Assembly: GCA_000231825.2 (NCBI GenBank)
Contig: JH720318.1
Coordinates: forward strand, 762,539-826,538
Direction of reading: 5' to 3'
Source of the DNA: Tetrahymena elliotti 4EA
Lineage: Eukaryota; Ciliophora; Oligohymenophorea; Hymenostomatida; Tetrahymenidae
Length of the DNA: 64,000 nt
Positions within the stretch are counted from its first letter, which is position 1, and the number at the start of each line of letters is the position of its first letter. Below are positions 45,835 to 57,021 of this stretch, piece by piece. Both the position numbers and the translations under genes were made by a program. Under the pieces are notes generated by a model. It was not told the DNA's origin, made no database searches, and saw only the letters and a program-made list of their open reading frames with translations.

Positions 45835-47724
45835 TCACTTTTAAGAATTTTTAAAGAAACTGTGATTGATAATCTCATTTAAGCCTATTCTTTTATTAGG
45901 ATCTTTTACAAGTATCTTTTGTAATAAGTCAAGTAGATCAGGTGTTTACACTTTTTTATCATATTTGGGTCTTTTGTTTTCAAATAAAAAAAAATTTTTA
46001 AATAAATCATAAAAATATTTGATTTTATTTTGTTCATATTTTATTTGCTTAAAAAAGATTTTTAGAATAAACTCATGATTGATAATATTATTTATCTTGG
46101 TGAAATTTTACCACATTTTTTGAAATTAATAATATTTAAATTTACTTAGAAATATAAAGCTTTTCCTTACTCATATTTGTAAAAAGAAATATATTTTGTC
46201 AATTTTTCTTTCAAAGTATTCAAATTGATTAAAAAATTAAAATCAGTTGATGTAATATCATAAAAAGTCCTTAAATAATTCTAGAAGTAAATTACTCTTT
46301 ATTTTGAATCATTTCGAATAATTCCATTAAATTATCATGGTAGAACGGAAGTTTCAAATAAACCATGCAATAAAAAGTAACTCCTAATGACCAAATATCT
46401 GCCTTTTTACCATCATATCCATTTTTTTGATTTGAATCACTAAGACTTTCTGGAGCCATAAAATGGTAAGTTCCTTCTGTTCCCTTGATGCGATGATTCT
46501 CAGACTAAAGTTTTAAAGCCAAACCAAAATCGCATAACTTAATTTTAATATCACTTGTAAGTAAAATATTTTATGGCTTGATATCTCTATGTATGATATT
46601 TTGTTCATGCACTTTTTTTAACAGAAAAATATACTTAAATTTAAATATTCTTAATGTTTATAAATTTACAGTATTACAATGCCAGACAAGATTCTAGCAT
46701 TATTTTCTAAAGGTATTCTATAGTACTAGATTAAGGAATTTAGAGATGGCTAAATTTGAGAGTTTTTTCATTCCATTTAATAACATCTCCATGCTCACAA
46801 TAATCAATGATTAAATACAATTTGGCCTGAGAATCATGGTATATTATACTATCAATCATAGTGACATTAGGATGATTAAAATGCTTCATTAGTTCTATTT
46901 CAGTTTCTACATTTTCCCATTAAGATTTGTAGTGAACGTCTAATTAATTTTTATTAAAATATATATTCAAAATCTATCTCCTAACGAGTAGTTAAAACAA
47001 TTGTTAAGATTGAAACAAAAAACATAAACATTTTATTAATTTTGAAGTATGTAGCTAAAATTAATTGTTGTTAATTACAAAAAACAATTAAAATATTTTA
47101 GCAATTCATTTTAATCTTACATATTCTAACTAAGAAAAATTAAATAAGATTTATGCTTTTTATCATATCTTATGAGCGATTATATAATAAAATTATAAAA
47201 ATCATTAAATAATTTATTAATTACTGCCTTGTTCGTCTTTTGTCATTTTAGTTTTCTTTTTTAAAATATTTTTGTGGAATTTCTTTAAAGCCAATTTTTT
47301 TCCAGAGCTTCTTTATATACAAAGCTTAACCTAACTCCAAGATCCCTTTCCTATCTCTTTGCATACCACAAATCCATTTATTATTTTTGCATTCTATTTT
47401 TTAAAAAGAGTTAAAATCCCTCTTAATAATTGTAAATTTTGGAGAAACAATATTATTTTTCCACCAATATATGTTGCTGAAATAAAGAATATTTATTAAA
47501 ATATTTTACTGTTTATGGATCTCTTTCTATTACAATATCTTCATCTTTTATTTCTCTTATAATATGATTTTATTTGCTTGAATTCTTCTACTAATCAAGA
47601 TTTACAGACCTTTAATCATTTAACTAAAAAAATGATATCAAAAATAAACAAATATTTCTACAAATCAAGGTAAAAATACATTTAATTTTTCGTTTATTTC
47701 CTTCTCTAATTATTGAGTATCCAT
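45835..47724 (-). CDS. CaMKK-like serine/threonine protein kinase (apparent frame break near 5' end)
   Basis: Kinase landmarks in order on the minus strand: glycine loop EIGKGSWSQVKLC, ALKKF (ATP-binding Lys), MKHFNHPNV, hinge LYLIIDYCEHGDV, catalytic loop IIHRDIKPQNILL, KLCDFGLALKL, GTEGTYHFMAPESL, ADIWSLGVTFYCMVYLKLPF and LLQKILVKDPNKRIGLNEII, ending at TGA 45837-45835. All catalytic residues (Lys, HRD Asp, DFG Asp, APE Glu) are present. The sequence after APE fits the Ca/calmodulin-dependent kinase kinase (LKB1/CaMKK) subfamily best. Exons are separated by A+T-rich introns, including one of about 290 nt near 45970-46260. Upstream of the glycine loop the reading frame shifts by one base around 47397-47402. 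The start at 47724 is tentative. Confidence 0.8.
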
Positions 47725-48909
47725 TTAAGTCAATGAATTTTATAATTTGTTTTTTTCTTCTTGGTTTAAGAGTAAAAAATAATTTATTCAAAGAATAAAA
47801 TCAAAAATAAATAATTTATGTAGAAAAATATAATTAATTCTTAATATACTTTTCCTAAAAATAAATCATCAATCTTAATATTTTACTGTGTGTACTCCAG
47901 TAATATTTGCTTTATTTAGATTTTATTTTGTTAATATAATAGAAATATTTAATTAATTAATTAATTGAAAAATTTCTTAATCCATTAAAATCATTTGCTC
48001 TTTTCTATTAATTCAAGGTATCGAAAACTTTTATTCTTTTGTCTTATTTTTACTCAACATGACTATTAAAATTTTTTAATGGTTGAGTTAAATTGACTAA
48101 GATAATAAAATTTTTTTAAAAGTAATCTTTTAATTGATAAAATAAAATGAAAAAATTTTGTATTCAAAGAAATACAAATTTTTCATAGTTTTAAAATAAA
48201 AATATTTGTGTTTAAAATGTTAAGATCTTTAAAAAAATAAAATTTTAAAAATTATTTTAGAAAGAGTAAAATTAAAATTCAAGTTTACTAAATTTATTCT
48301 AACAACATTTATTAAAATGTTTCTAATTTAATTTGAAAGCATAATTTAGAATTTAAAACTTAGAATTTTAAAATTGAAATAAGAAAAAAATTGTTTAAAA
48401 TGCTCATTTTTAAGAAAATAATTTTAAAAAGCAAAAACAGTTTCTTGAGCGAGAAGAAAAAATTATTACTTATCTGTGAATAAATTACTCATTTATTTTG
48501 CCTTTATGTCCATGATTAATTGTTAAATTTACTAATTAATTTAGATGAAATTAGGAGGGTTAAAAAATTTAATTAAAAGGAAATTTAATATAAAATAAGA
48601 AATTAACTCTTTTGAGTGATAGATAAAAGTACTTTCTTTTTATACAAGCATACATACAGATGTAAAATTGCTAAGGAAACTTAAAATAACAAACAAAATA
48701 CTTGAGGTATAACTTTTAGAATAAATAGAAAGACATTAAAATTATTGATTATTTGAAGAATATAATTGAGAAGTATTTTTTAAGGAAGTTATTTATCTTA
48801 GTTTAAATAAAATATCATATACATTTTGTTGAATACCCAAAGTAAATACAAATTAATTTTGGATCTGTATAAGTTTTTAATATAAATTTTTTAAATTAGT
48901 TTATCAAGA
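47725..48909. other. Spacer between kinase start and eS7 end
   Basis: About 1.2 kb of A+T-rich DNA with a short ATTA run near 47952. No gene supported. Confidence 0.6.
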
Positions 48910-50815
48910 TCATTTCTTGTAGGTATGGAAAGTTTTGTCTTCCTTGAATTCGAAGGTGACTTCTCTGGTGGTGATAGTCTTATAGATGTGGGTGATAGCA
49001 TCTAACTTTTCTTCCAAGAAATCTCTATCGTTTTGATCTAATTGGCTATTTTATATATAAATTAACTTTAATATTTTGAATAAAATATTTTATTGAAAAT
49101 TTAGATAAATCATCTCATTTATTTTATTCCTCTTCTTTATTTATTTTTATCTTTCCAAATACAAGCCTCTCTTCAAATTATTATTGTTGTTGTTGTGTTT
49201 ATTATTACTATTTTTTTTTATCCCTTAATTTTATTTATTTCAGAGCAGAGCATCCAGCAAAAAATCATTTTCTAATAATCAGTAATAAGTCTTAATAGTT
49301 CTAATGAGTAGTTAATTACTTTATTCCTTAAAAGTAAAAAAAGAAGTTTTATTTTTGAGGTTAACTCCATAACTATAGTGATTGTTATATTATAATATAG
49401 AGTGTTTAGTTATCTATACATTTTAGGATTCTTAGTAGAACAAATATATCAAAATATTTGGTTTTATTTTAGTAAAATGAGTGAATATTTTATCAATGAA
49501 GGAAGTAATTCATATGATTTTACCAAGGTGATTGATAGATTGATTAATAATTATAATCATTTTAATTAACTTTTTAATAGTAAAATCTCATGAATAATAT
49601 TTATATGATTATTAACTTCATTGAGCACTTAATTAAGGCAGTACATTCTACCGAATTTCAACATATTGTTCGTTTACACCTGTTTGACCTTTCAAATTTA
49701 TAGCTTTTAATTTAATTAGTCTATTCTGAAACAGATCAAAATTAACTTTCAACTATTCAATATAGTAGCTAATGATATGCGGAAATAAACTCTATTATTG
49801 AACTATTTTATAAATATTCTATGTTATTTACCAAATAAGCCTTTGCTTGTTTGTTTATTGATGGAAAACCTCAATTCAACTCCACACATTACTACTTTCC
49901 TTATTAATTAATTTTATTACTTAAAAGGGGACACATTTAAGCCAATTTTCTTATTTTTGATCTTGACAATTTGTCATAATTTTAGTTAAAAATGAAGGAA
50001 TTCAAGTTTTAAATAGTTAAACTCAACTTCTTCTTTGCTATGGACCTGAACTAAATAAAACTAATCAAAATCTATTTTTTGCATAACTGATAAATTACAA
50101 GAGGCCTGCTATTTTTTTTTTTGATCATCAATAATTATCATTTTCATTGGTTGTTATTATTTTTAAGGGCTATATTTGAAGAGATAAAAATCCAAAAAAG
50201 GAGAGCTTATAGAGATGAAAGTATCTAATAAGTAGGAAAAATTTTGAAAAAAAGGGCTGAATAAATTACATTCTGTAGAAAGAAGTACCATCGAGTCTAG
50301 CTCTGATTCTCTTACCGATGAGGGTGGAAGGAAGGAGTAAGTCGTCAAGGAGAGCATCGTAGACGTAGGTCAAACATCTGGATCTAGGTCTTTGTTGAGA
50401 CTTGTGTTCCTTAACCCACTTAGATTCGATCTTTCTTTAAGCGGTGAAGAAGACGATTTGCTTGAGCTTCTTTTCGAGTTCGATGATGAGCTTTCTAGCA
50501 GCAGACAAGAGAACTCTGTAAGATTGGAAGTGAACGTAAATTAAGACAGCAGACTTAGCCTTCTTGTTAGTCTTGTTAATTTAGAATTCCTTAGCTTGGG
50601 TGAGGATGATAGATTCGAGGGAGGTCTTCAAATCAGGGTGGGTGTTTTGGAGTTCAACCAAAGCGGCACCGACTTATTCTTCAATCTTAGTTAAGGACTA
50701 TTTTATAAATATAAAGAATTTGCATTTAACTCTGTGAAATGTTTGCGAAGCTGTGCTTCTTCTTTTCTTAAATTAATTTAATTACTTGCTTCTTGTGGAA
50801 TTTAGCTAAAGCCAT
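48910..50815 (-). CDS. RPS7: Ribosomal protein eS7 (RPS7)
   Basis: Exons 50786-50815, 50270-50697 and 48910-49045; introns 50698-50785 (88 nt) and 49046-50269 (1224 nt). Spliced length 594 nt, 197 residues, close to the 190-200 usual for eS7. Landmarks: ILTQAKEFQINKTNKKA, AVLIYVHFQSYRVLLSAARK, LIIELEKKLKQIVFFTAQRK, SRCLTYVYDALLDDLLLPST, LIGKRIRARLDGT and the C-terminal KTITTREVTFEF. Component of the small ribosomal subunit. Codon use is unlike its neighbours: mostly C-ending codons (AAC, ATC, TTC, CTC, GTC) and few TAA/TAG Gln codons, the usual bias of highly expressed ciliate genes. The very long second intron is unusual for this window. Confidence 0.96.
49046..50269 (-). other. 1.2-kb intron of the eS7 gene
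   Basis: Defined by exact phase joining (AGA AT | C CAA) with GT at 50269 and AG at 49046. It is about twenty times the typical intron length here. I searched by eye for a C/D or H/ACA snoRNA and for a nested gene and found none that I can support, but it contains several TCATCA/TGATGA-like words. Confidence 0.8.
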
Positions 50816-52018
50816 TTTTTTACCTTTGTATATTTAGAAATCTTATTTATTTATTTTTATTATCCTTTAATATCTCTTTCTTCAAATTATTTTTGGCATC
50901 GCTAGCCTTTAATTTCTCCCCTGCCTAAATTCAATGCATATATTAATATTCTTTCTTTTTTTTATATCCATTTCAAAAAATAAAATTATATGCATGCTCC
51001 TCATATTATCTTTGACAATTTCATTTAACTCTTTTTTTCATATTATTTAATTCCTTTTTTTCCTTTTTTTCTTCTCATTTTGTGTACTTCATTTAAGCAT
51101 CGCTTCATTTCTTAATCTAATTTGTACATCTTTTCATCTAAAGCAAATATACTAAAAACACACTTATTTCGTTTCATACTCATTAAATCAATTAATATTT
51201 CATAATGTATTGTTTAGAGACTCTCTTCATTTTCTTAATTAAGCATAGCAAATGGATACCATTTTGCTTAAACATTTCTCAAAATTAGTCAAAAAAAATA
51301 AAATGATTTAAAATTAATTTTATTAGGTATGAAAATAAAAAAATATCATTTATAAATTTCACAATGCCATTATAAATACCTCACTCAATACATATTACTT
51401 TGATTCTCAAAAGGCAATTGAATTTTTAAGTATGAAATCAATTATTTCTAGCAAATAAAATTAATATTCACTATCAACTCAAACAAAAACTCAAAAAGAG
51501 TTTTGAAATACCATTTTTGATAACTCAGATAAAAATAAAATCATTTTTTTAAATAAAAAAAAAAAAAATATTATTTAAATTATTTATTATTTAATTTTCT
51601 TAGTTGAAGAATTTATTTGGAGAATTTCGATTTAACAAAATATTTTAAACCCTCATCTATCCTTTTGAAATTTATTTAAATCTCATACTTATCTCCTTCC
51701 TGACTTGATTTATTTTTAACTAATTTTTTGTCAGTTCCTAAATATTACTTTAAAAATTGAATTTTTTCAAACTAAATTCAATATTAATTTAAGTTTTTAC
51801 TAAAAGTCAAAATTTACAAAATAATGTTCGCTTTTACCAAGCTTCATTATTTTTAAAAATATAAAATATTTTTAGTGGTGGAATTAAGTTTTAATTATAT
51901 ACAAATTTATACTGTATACAGTTTATGCTCTTTAGATACTTAATATTTACATATTTTATATAAAATATTTATTGATAAATCAAAATTGATGATAGCATAG
52001 TATTGATCATATATCTGC
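50816..52018. other. Spacer upstream of the eS7 gene
   Basis: About 1.2 kb. The first 400 bp upstream of the eS7 start is pyrimidine-rich on the plus strand (long T/C runs), plausibly the strong promoter of a ribosomal protein gene. No gene is seen. Confidence 0.5.
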
Positions 52019-52945
52019 TCATTCGCAACATGCTTTTTTCTTTTTAGTAACTTTGTTATCAGTTTGTAAATTAGTGGTTTTATTAGCCTGAGGGGTGTGC
52101 TCTTTACGCTATGTTAAGTTTTTAGGACGTATTTCAGAAGGAAGTGAATTAATTTCACTATGTATTTCTAATATAAATTAAAAAAATTATTAGTTCATTT
52201 TCAAATGATTTCAAGTGGTATTTTTATTTTAGAATCACTTTTAAGTTTAATGTTTTGGTAATATTAACAACTTTAAAATAGCAAAAATAAAAAGTAGCAT
52301 CTAAATTTAGGCTGATAAATAATAGAAAAAAATATCAAATTTAGTTATGCTAATAAAATTAAATATATTATTGCATTTTCACTAATAGAGTTATTTATTT
52401 TAAAAGTTAAAATTACCTCTTACTAGAGTTTCAAAGGCCTAATCAATATTTTAATTATTTAATGCAGATGTTTCCATATAGGCGAGATTGAACGTTTTTG
52501 AGAAATTAACTGCTTCTTCCTATTTTACTATACGTTCTGCAGTTAAATCACTTTTGTTACCAATTAAAATCATTTTAATATTTTTAGAAGCATGCTATTC
52601 TATTTCTTATATCCATATCTTTTAGATATTTTCAAGAGTGTGTGGTCTTGTGACATCAAAAACTAGCAAAGCTCCTAATGCACCTTTATAATAATTTTTA
52701 GCTAAAGATCTGAATCTTTCTTATCCTGCAGTATCCCATATAGAAGCTTAAATAACAGCTTAATCAATAACCATAGTTTTTTTACTATACTCAACTCCTA
52801 TTGTAGATTTAATTTCAGCATTAAACTTATTTTCAGTAAATCTATTCATAATAGAAGTTTTGCCTACTCCGCTATCTCCTATCAGCAATATTTTAAATTA
52901 GTAATCTAGTTATACTTCATTCTCTTTTAATTATAAGGAAGCCAT
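52019..52945 (-). CDS. Rab11-like small GTPase
   Basis: Two exons around intron 52168-52416 (249 nt); spliced 678 nt, 225 residues. All G motifs are present: GDSGVGKTS (P-loop), STIGVE (switch I), WDTAGQERFRS (switch II), GNKSDL and ETSAL. Sequence around switch II and the following [20 protein letters not shown] is closest to the Rab11 group, whose members direct recycling and exocytic traffic, in ciliates also at the contractile vacuole or granules (group knowledge). The C-terminus is KKKKACCE: two Cys suited to geranylgeranylation, with one residue after them. Hypervariable tail of about 45 residues. Subclass assignment is by eye. Confidence 0.9.
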
Positions 52946-53601
52946 AGTAATAATGAGTGCTAATAATAAAAATTTAAATCTTTAAAGACCTTTTTTTAGT
53001 AAAATTAGGATATTTTGATGATGAACTAAGAATTATTTTGTTGCAAATTTAATCAAATAATTAATAATTTAAGATAAAATGTAATTGATTTATTTTTGAT
53101 TGAAGCATTTAATGATTTAAATTAATATTTCACCAAAATTGATAGGTTAATGGTTGTCAAATTAAATATATTTATTTATTCTTAAATTATTTACTTTGTT
53201 GCTTTCTAAATATATCTTTTCATAGTTTATTTCTACATCAAATTATATTTAATTTATTGAAGAAAAATTATTAAATAAATAGACAAAATCAATAACATCT
53301 AACTAATCTTGTATGTATCAATAATTAGCTAGTTTTTTCTTTGAAGTAATTAACAGATATTAGTTTTTTATCATTGAAATTATTTTTGAGAAATTTCAAA
53401 TTACTTTTAAATTTAGAATTTTTCGTAAATTTTGAGAAAAAATAAATATGTAAGATATTAATAAATAATTAGAGTTGAGAAAGAGTAATATGATAAAACT
53501 ATTTTCTTTAAGATTATACTTATTTTTAAAAGTAATTACAAGTCCAAAAAATATAATAATTAAATGATTTTTAAATTAGTTTTGTTGAAAATTTCGGTTG
53601 C
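52946..53601. other. Spacer between Rab start and SGT1 end
   Basis: A+T-rich promoter/3' UTR DNA; no gene seen. Confidence 0.6.
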
Positions 53602-55140
53602 TCATTTTTCCCACTTTCTCCATTCTTGACCTTTGGGAGCTTCGGGCTTATCTTTACCTTCATAGTCCTTATCTTTAACTTCATCCCAATTGGTTGATCT
53701 TTTGATAATTCAAATATGATAAGTAATTGCTAATATGTTAAATAAATTATTTCTTACAAGACAGTACCGCCAGAAGTAAGATAAGATTTCATCATAGCTC
53801 TCTTGGTGTTTTCATCAGAGGCATCATAAATTTATTTGAAAATACCTTTCATGGGATCATCACTGATCAAGTAATCACCCTAATTAAAATTATTAAAGAT
53901 TATTATCATTGATATATAGCTTATAAAAATCTTTTGATATTTAAATCATTTAATTTATTAAAATGCTAGCTATCTAATTTTTATTCTCTTAATCTTTGTT
54001 TAATTAAAGATAATATTTGCCAAAAAATACCTTATTTTTCTTCATATCTTCTTCGATTTCCATATCAATCTTGTCCCAATTCTTTTTCTTAAGGGAGGAG
54101 GTAGGGTATGAAGGAGGATTGACAGGTTATACAACGACCTTTTTAGTAGTGGCTTCTGTTGTTTCAGTCTTAGAGGTTGGGATTTCATCAACTTTAACTG
54201 TAGCATTTAAGCTCTTCCAGCTTTGATCAGGCTTCTTCTTTTCCATAACAATTTCAATCTTAGATAAGTGGACAGTTACTTTAACAGTTTCAGAGACAAT
54301 TTCGTCAAATAAATCTAAAGTCAAATCATAATCAGAACCATTACCTATGGGGAAAGCAATATCTGCTTTCTTGGCTTCGAATGTAGTCTTTAAATCTTCC
54401 TTTTTTTAAAGGGCATGATTTATTTCGATACCAACACTCTTTGAGGTCTAATACCAAGTGTAAGCAATCTTGCCAGATCCACTCAAAACATCAGCAACTT
54501 TAGGCTTATCAGAATGCTTAACTTCTTCAGTTGTATTTGTGGCGTTAGTGGTAGTTGTAGTGGTTGTATTAGTAGAAGAAGCTGAAACAGGGACTGAACC
54601 TTTGAAATCTTTGTTTGAAAGCTCGGCTTCACATTTATTCAACCATCTCTTTACTACAGTTTGAAGAGTGTTTGTAGATCTTTCAAATGCGTTTTATAAT
54701 TCAGTTTAAGCAGCCTTAATGTCAGCTTTTCTGAAAAGAGCAATACCTTTTTTTATTTTGGATAACATTATTTTACATATTATGGATTAGATGAAATATT
54801 AAAAATAAAAAATGTTTGATTTTCAATATTTATATGTCAGATATTGAAAATTTATCTATTAATAGCCTTAAAAATAAGTAATAGTACTATTAAAGATGTT
54901 ATATATATAAATACCTTTTGCTAAGTAAGCTTCAGGGCGAGCTGCATCAAGAGCAATAGCGCTAGTTAAATCAGTTAAAGCAGAGTCCAAATTATTTAAC
55001 TCAGTTAAAGCCTTAGCTTTTTGAACTAAAGCATCATAAGTTTGGTTGGATACTAATGATTAAGTGAAGAGTGCTACAGCTTAATCGTAATCACCTACAG
55101 CCAAAGCAGTTGAACCTCTAATTAAATCTTCAGTGCTCAT
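53602..55140 (-). CDS. SGT1: SGT1 co-chaperone (TPR-CS-SGS)
   Basis: Introns 54747-54914, 53880-54030 and 53699-53757; spliced 1161 nt, 386 residues. Domain order: TPR region (MSTEDLIRGSTALAVGDYDQ, then ALTELNNLDSALTDLTSAIA), a variable Thr/Asn linker (TNTTTTTTTNATNTTEEVKH), CS domain (KIAYTWYQTSKSVGIEI to LSKIEIVMEKKKPDQSWKSL) and SGS domain (LKKKNWDKIDMEIEED ... MKSYLTSGGTVLSTNWDEV ... GQEWRKWEK). All three hallmark regions are intact. SGT1 is an Hsp90 co-chaperone needed for kinetochore assembly and SCF ubiquitin-ligase function in eukaryotes. Codon use is mixed but has few TAA/TAG, consistent with a conserved, well-expressed gene. Confidence 0.95.
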
Positions 55141-57021
55141 TTTATGTTAACTTTTTGAAAATATAAATTTTTTTCCTTTTTTTCTTTATTATATAAAAAA
55201 GATTTTTTTTATAAGTAATTGAATGAAATATTGCTTAATCAATTCTATTTGAGTGCTATATAGTCATTTCAAAAATTAGTTGCTTCTAATACACAAATTC
55301 AATTAAATTTTTCTATTAACTAAAGTATCAGAAATTTACAATCGAAAAATTTCTGAAATTCTATTCAATTTAGATATATGCTATTTAGAAAGATTCTATT
55401 ACTAATTTATTCTTCATGAGAAGTTTATTATAGGATCTGAATATTTCTTCAAATTTTTTTAAAGATATCTTAATAATGCCTATTCGTCTAGAAGTTTCGC
55501 ATATTCTAAACAATTTCTCATAGCAAACCATTTGAGGAAAATTTTATTCATTGTAAAATACTTTTCAAATAGATAAATAAAAAATTTAATTCTTTTGTTT
55601 GATTTTAATAACAATCTTTCCATCATAAAATATTCTAATTAGTTTAAAGCGAAATTATTAAATTCTTTTAAAATTTAAAATAAACCATTTTTTTAAATTT
55701 AAGAATCAAACCAAAAATTAATTTTAGCTTGTTTCATAATAAATAAACTGTTTTTTTAAAACATGTTGCTTATTTTATAAAATTTCTTTTTAGGCTTTAA
55801 ATAAAATATTTAAAGAAATTAAAAAAAATAAACATAAAACTAAAATAAATTTATGCAAAATATCTTGAAAAATAAAAAATTTTTGTAATTTTTTTTAGAA
55901 TCTGTTTCATGATTTAAAAAAAATAGACAAAATAGGAATAGCAAACTCTAAATATTTGTAAATGTCTTATAGAGCTATTTTAAATGAGATACTTACATTT
56001 AAAGGAGAAAATATTCTTTTTAGTGATTAAACTAAAATAAAATTTAATTATTTTAGATCTAAAAAATATTTTATTTTTTGAGTTTGGAATAAAAATGTTT
56101 TTAATCTAACAATTTTTAACAAAAAGAATGAAATTAAATTCCATAATTTTTCATTAAATAATAAACTCAATAAACAAACCAAATTTAATAAACCCAAAAA
56201 TTAATAATTTCTATTTTGAAAGAAAATTTTTAATTTATTACAGATTAACTTTTTTATCATATTTAGAAAACAAGCGAAAAAAATCATAATAAACAAAAAA
56301 TATGGCAATTTAATTTGCTTTTGAAAATTTTAATGCATGAAAAGTGGTTTTTTTTTTATTATTTTAATAAATTTTTTAATAAAATTTAAAAAAGAAAAAT
56401 ATTTTATTTATTTCACATTGAAAAATAGAATCAAATAATGATTTAAACTGTAATAATAAATAAAAAACCAATGAATCCAACAAAATAATAAATGGTTTTT
56501 GAAAAATTCTTATTATTTTTTGTTAAATTTAAATTAGTATGATATTAATTATTAAATAAATTTGAAATCTAAATGATTAATATTTTTTAAATGATTTTTA
56601 AGCTTATTAAAATAAATGCATTTATTTAAAAACTTCCATTATTTTTCTTTAAGAAATTGTTTAAAAAGTATGTAATGTTGAAGTTCTTGTTAATAATTAT
56701 CTAAAAAATTTAGAAAAATGAAGAAAAAAATTTGTTTTTTAAAGGAAAAGAAACATTTCAATTTAATTACATAGGTATTTTGACTTCTGAAAAAGAAAAA
56801 ACGGAAATTTTCAACAGGATAAATCGTTTTTCTCGATGTAAAATAAACAAGTAATAAATTTTTACATATAATTTAATCGTTTTCCCATTAAAACAAAGAG
56901 AACAAAAAATAAATTAAAAAATTCACATTTACTTTGGAAAATAATCTATTTATCAAAATAAGATATATAGAAACAAATATTTTTGTATACTATAAAAGGA
57001 ATATTATTGATTCGAATTCAA
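55141..57021. other. Divergent intergenic region
   Basis: About 1.9 kb between SGT1 (-) and the granule-type protein gene (+). Very A+T-rich with long A and T runs; no coding frame, RNA gene or repeat supported. Confidence 0.6.

Noticed and set aside
49046..50269. C/D snoRNA inside the eS7 intron
   Set aside because: TGATGA-like and CTGA words exist but never at a suitable spacing with a terminal stem; not called.
54470..54664. Plus-strand ORF of 64 codons opposite SGT1
   Set aside because: Antisense of the Thr/Asn linker of SGT1; no start context or homology.
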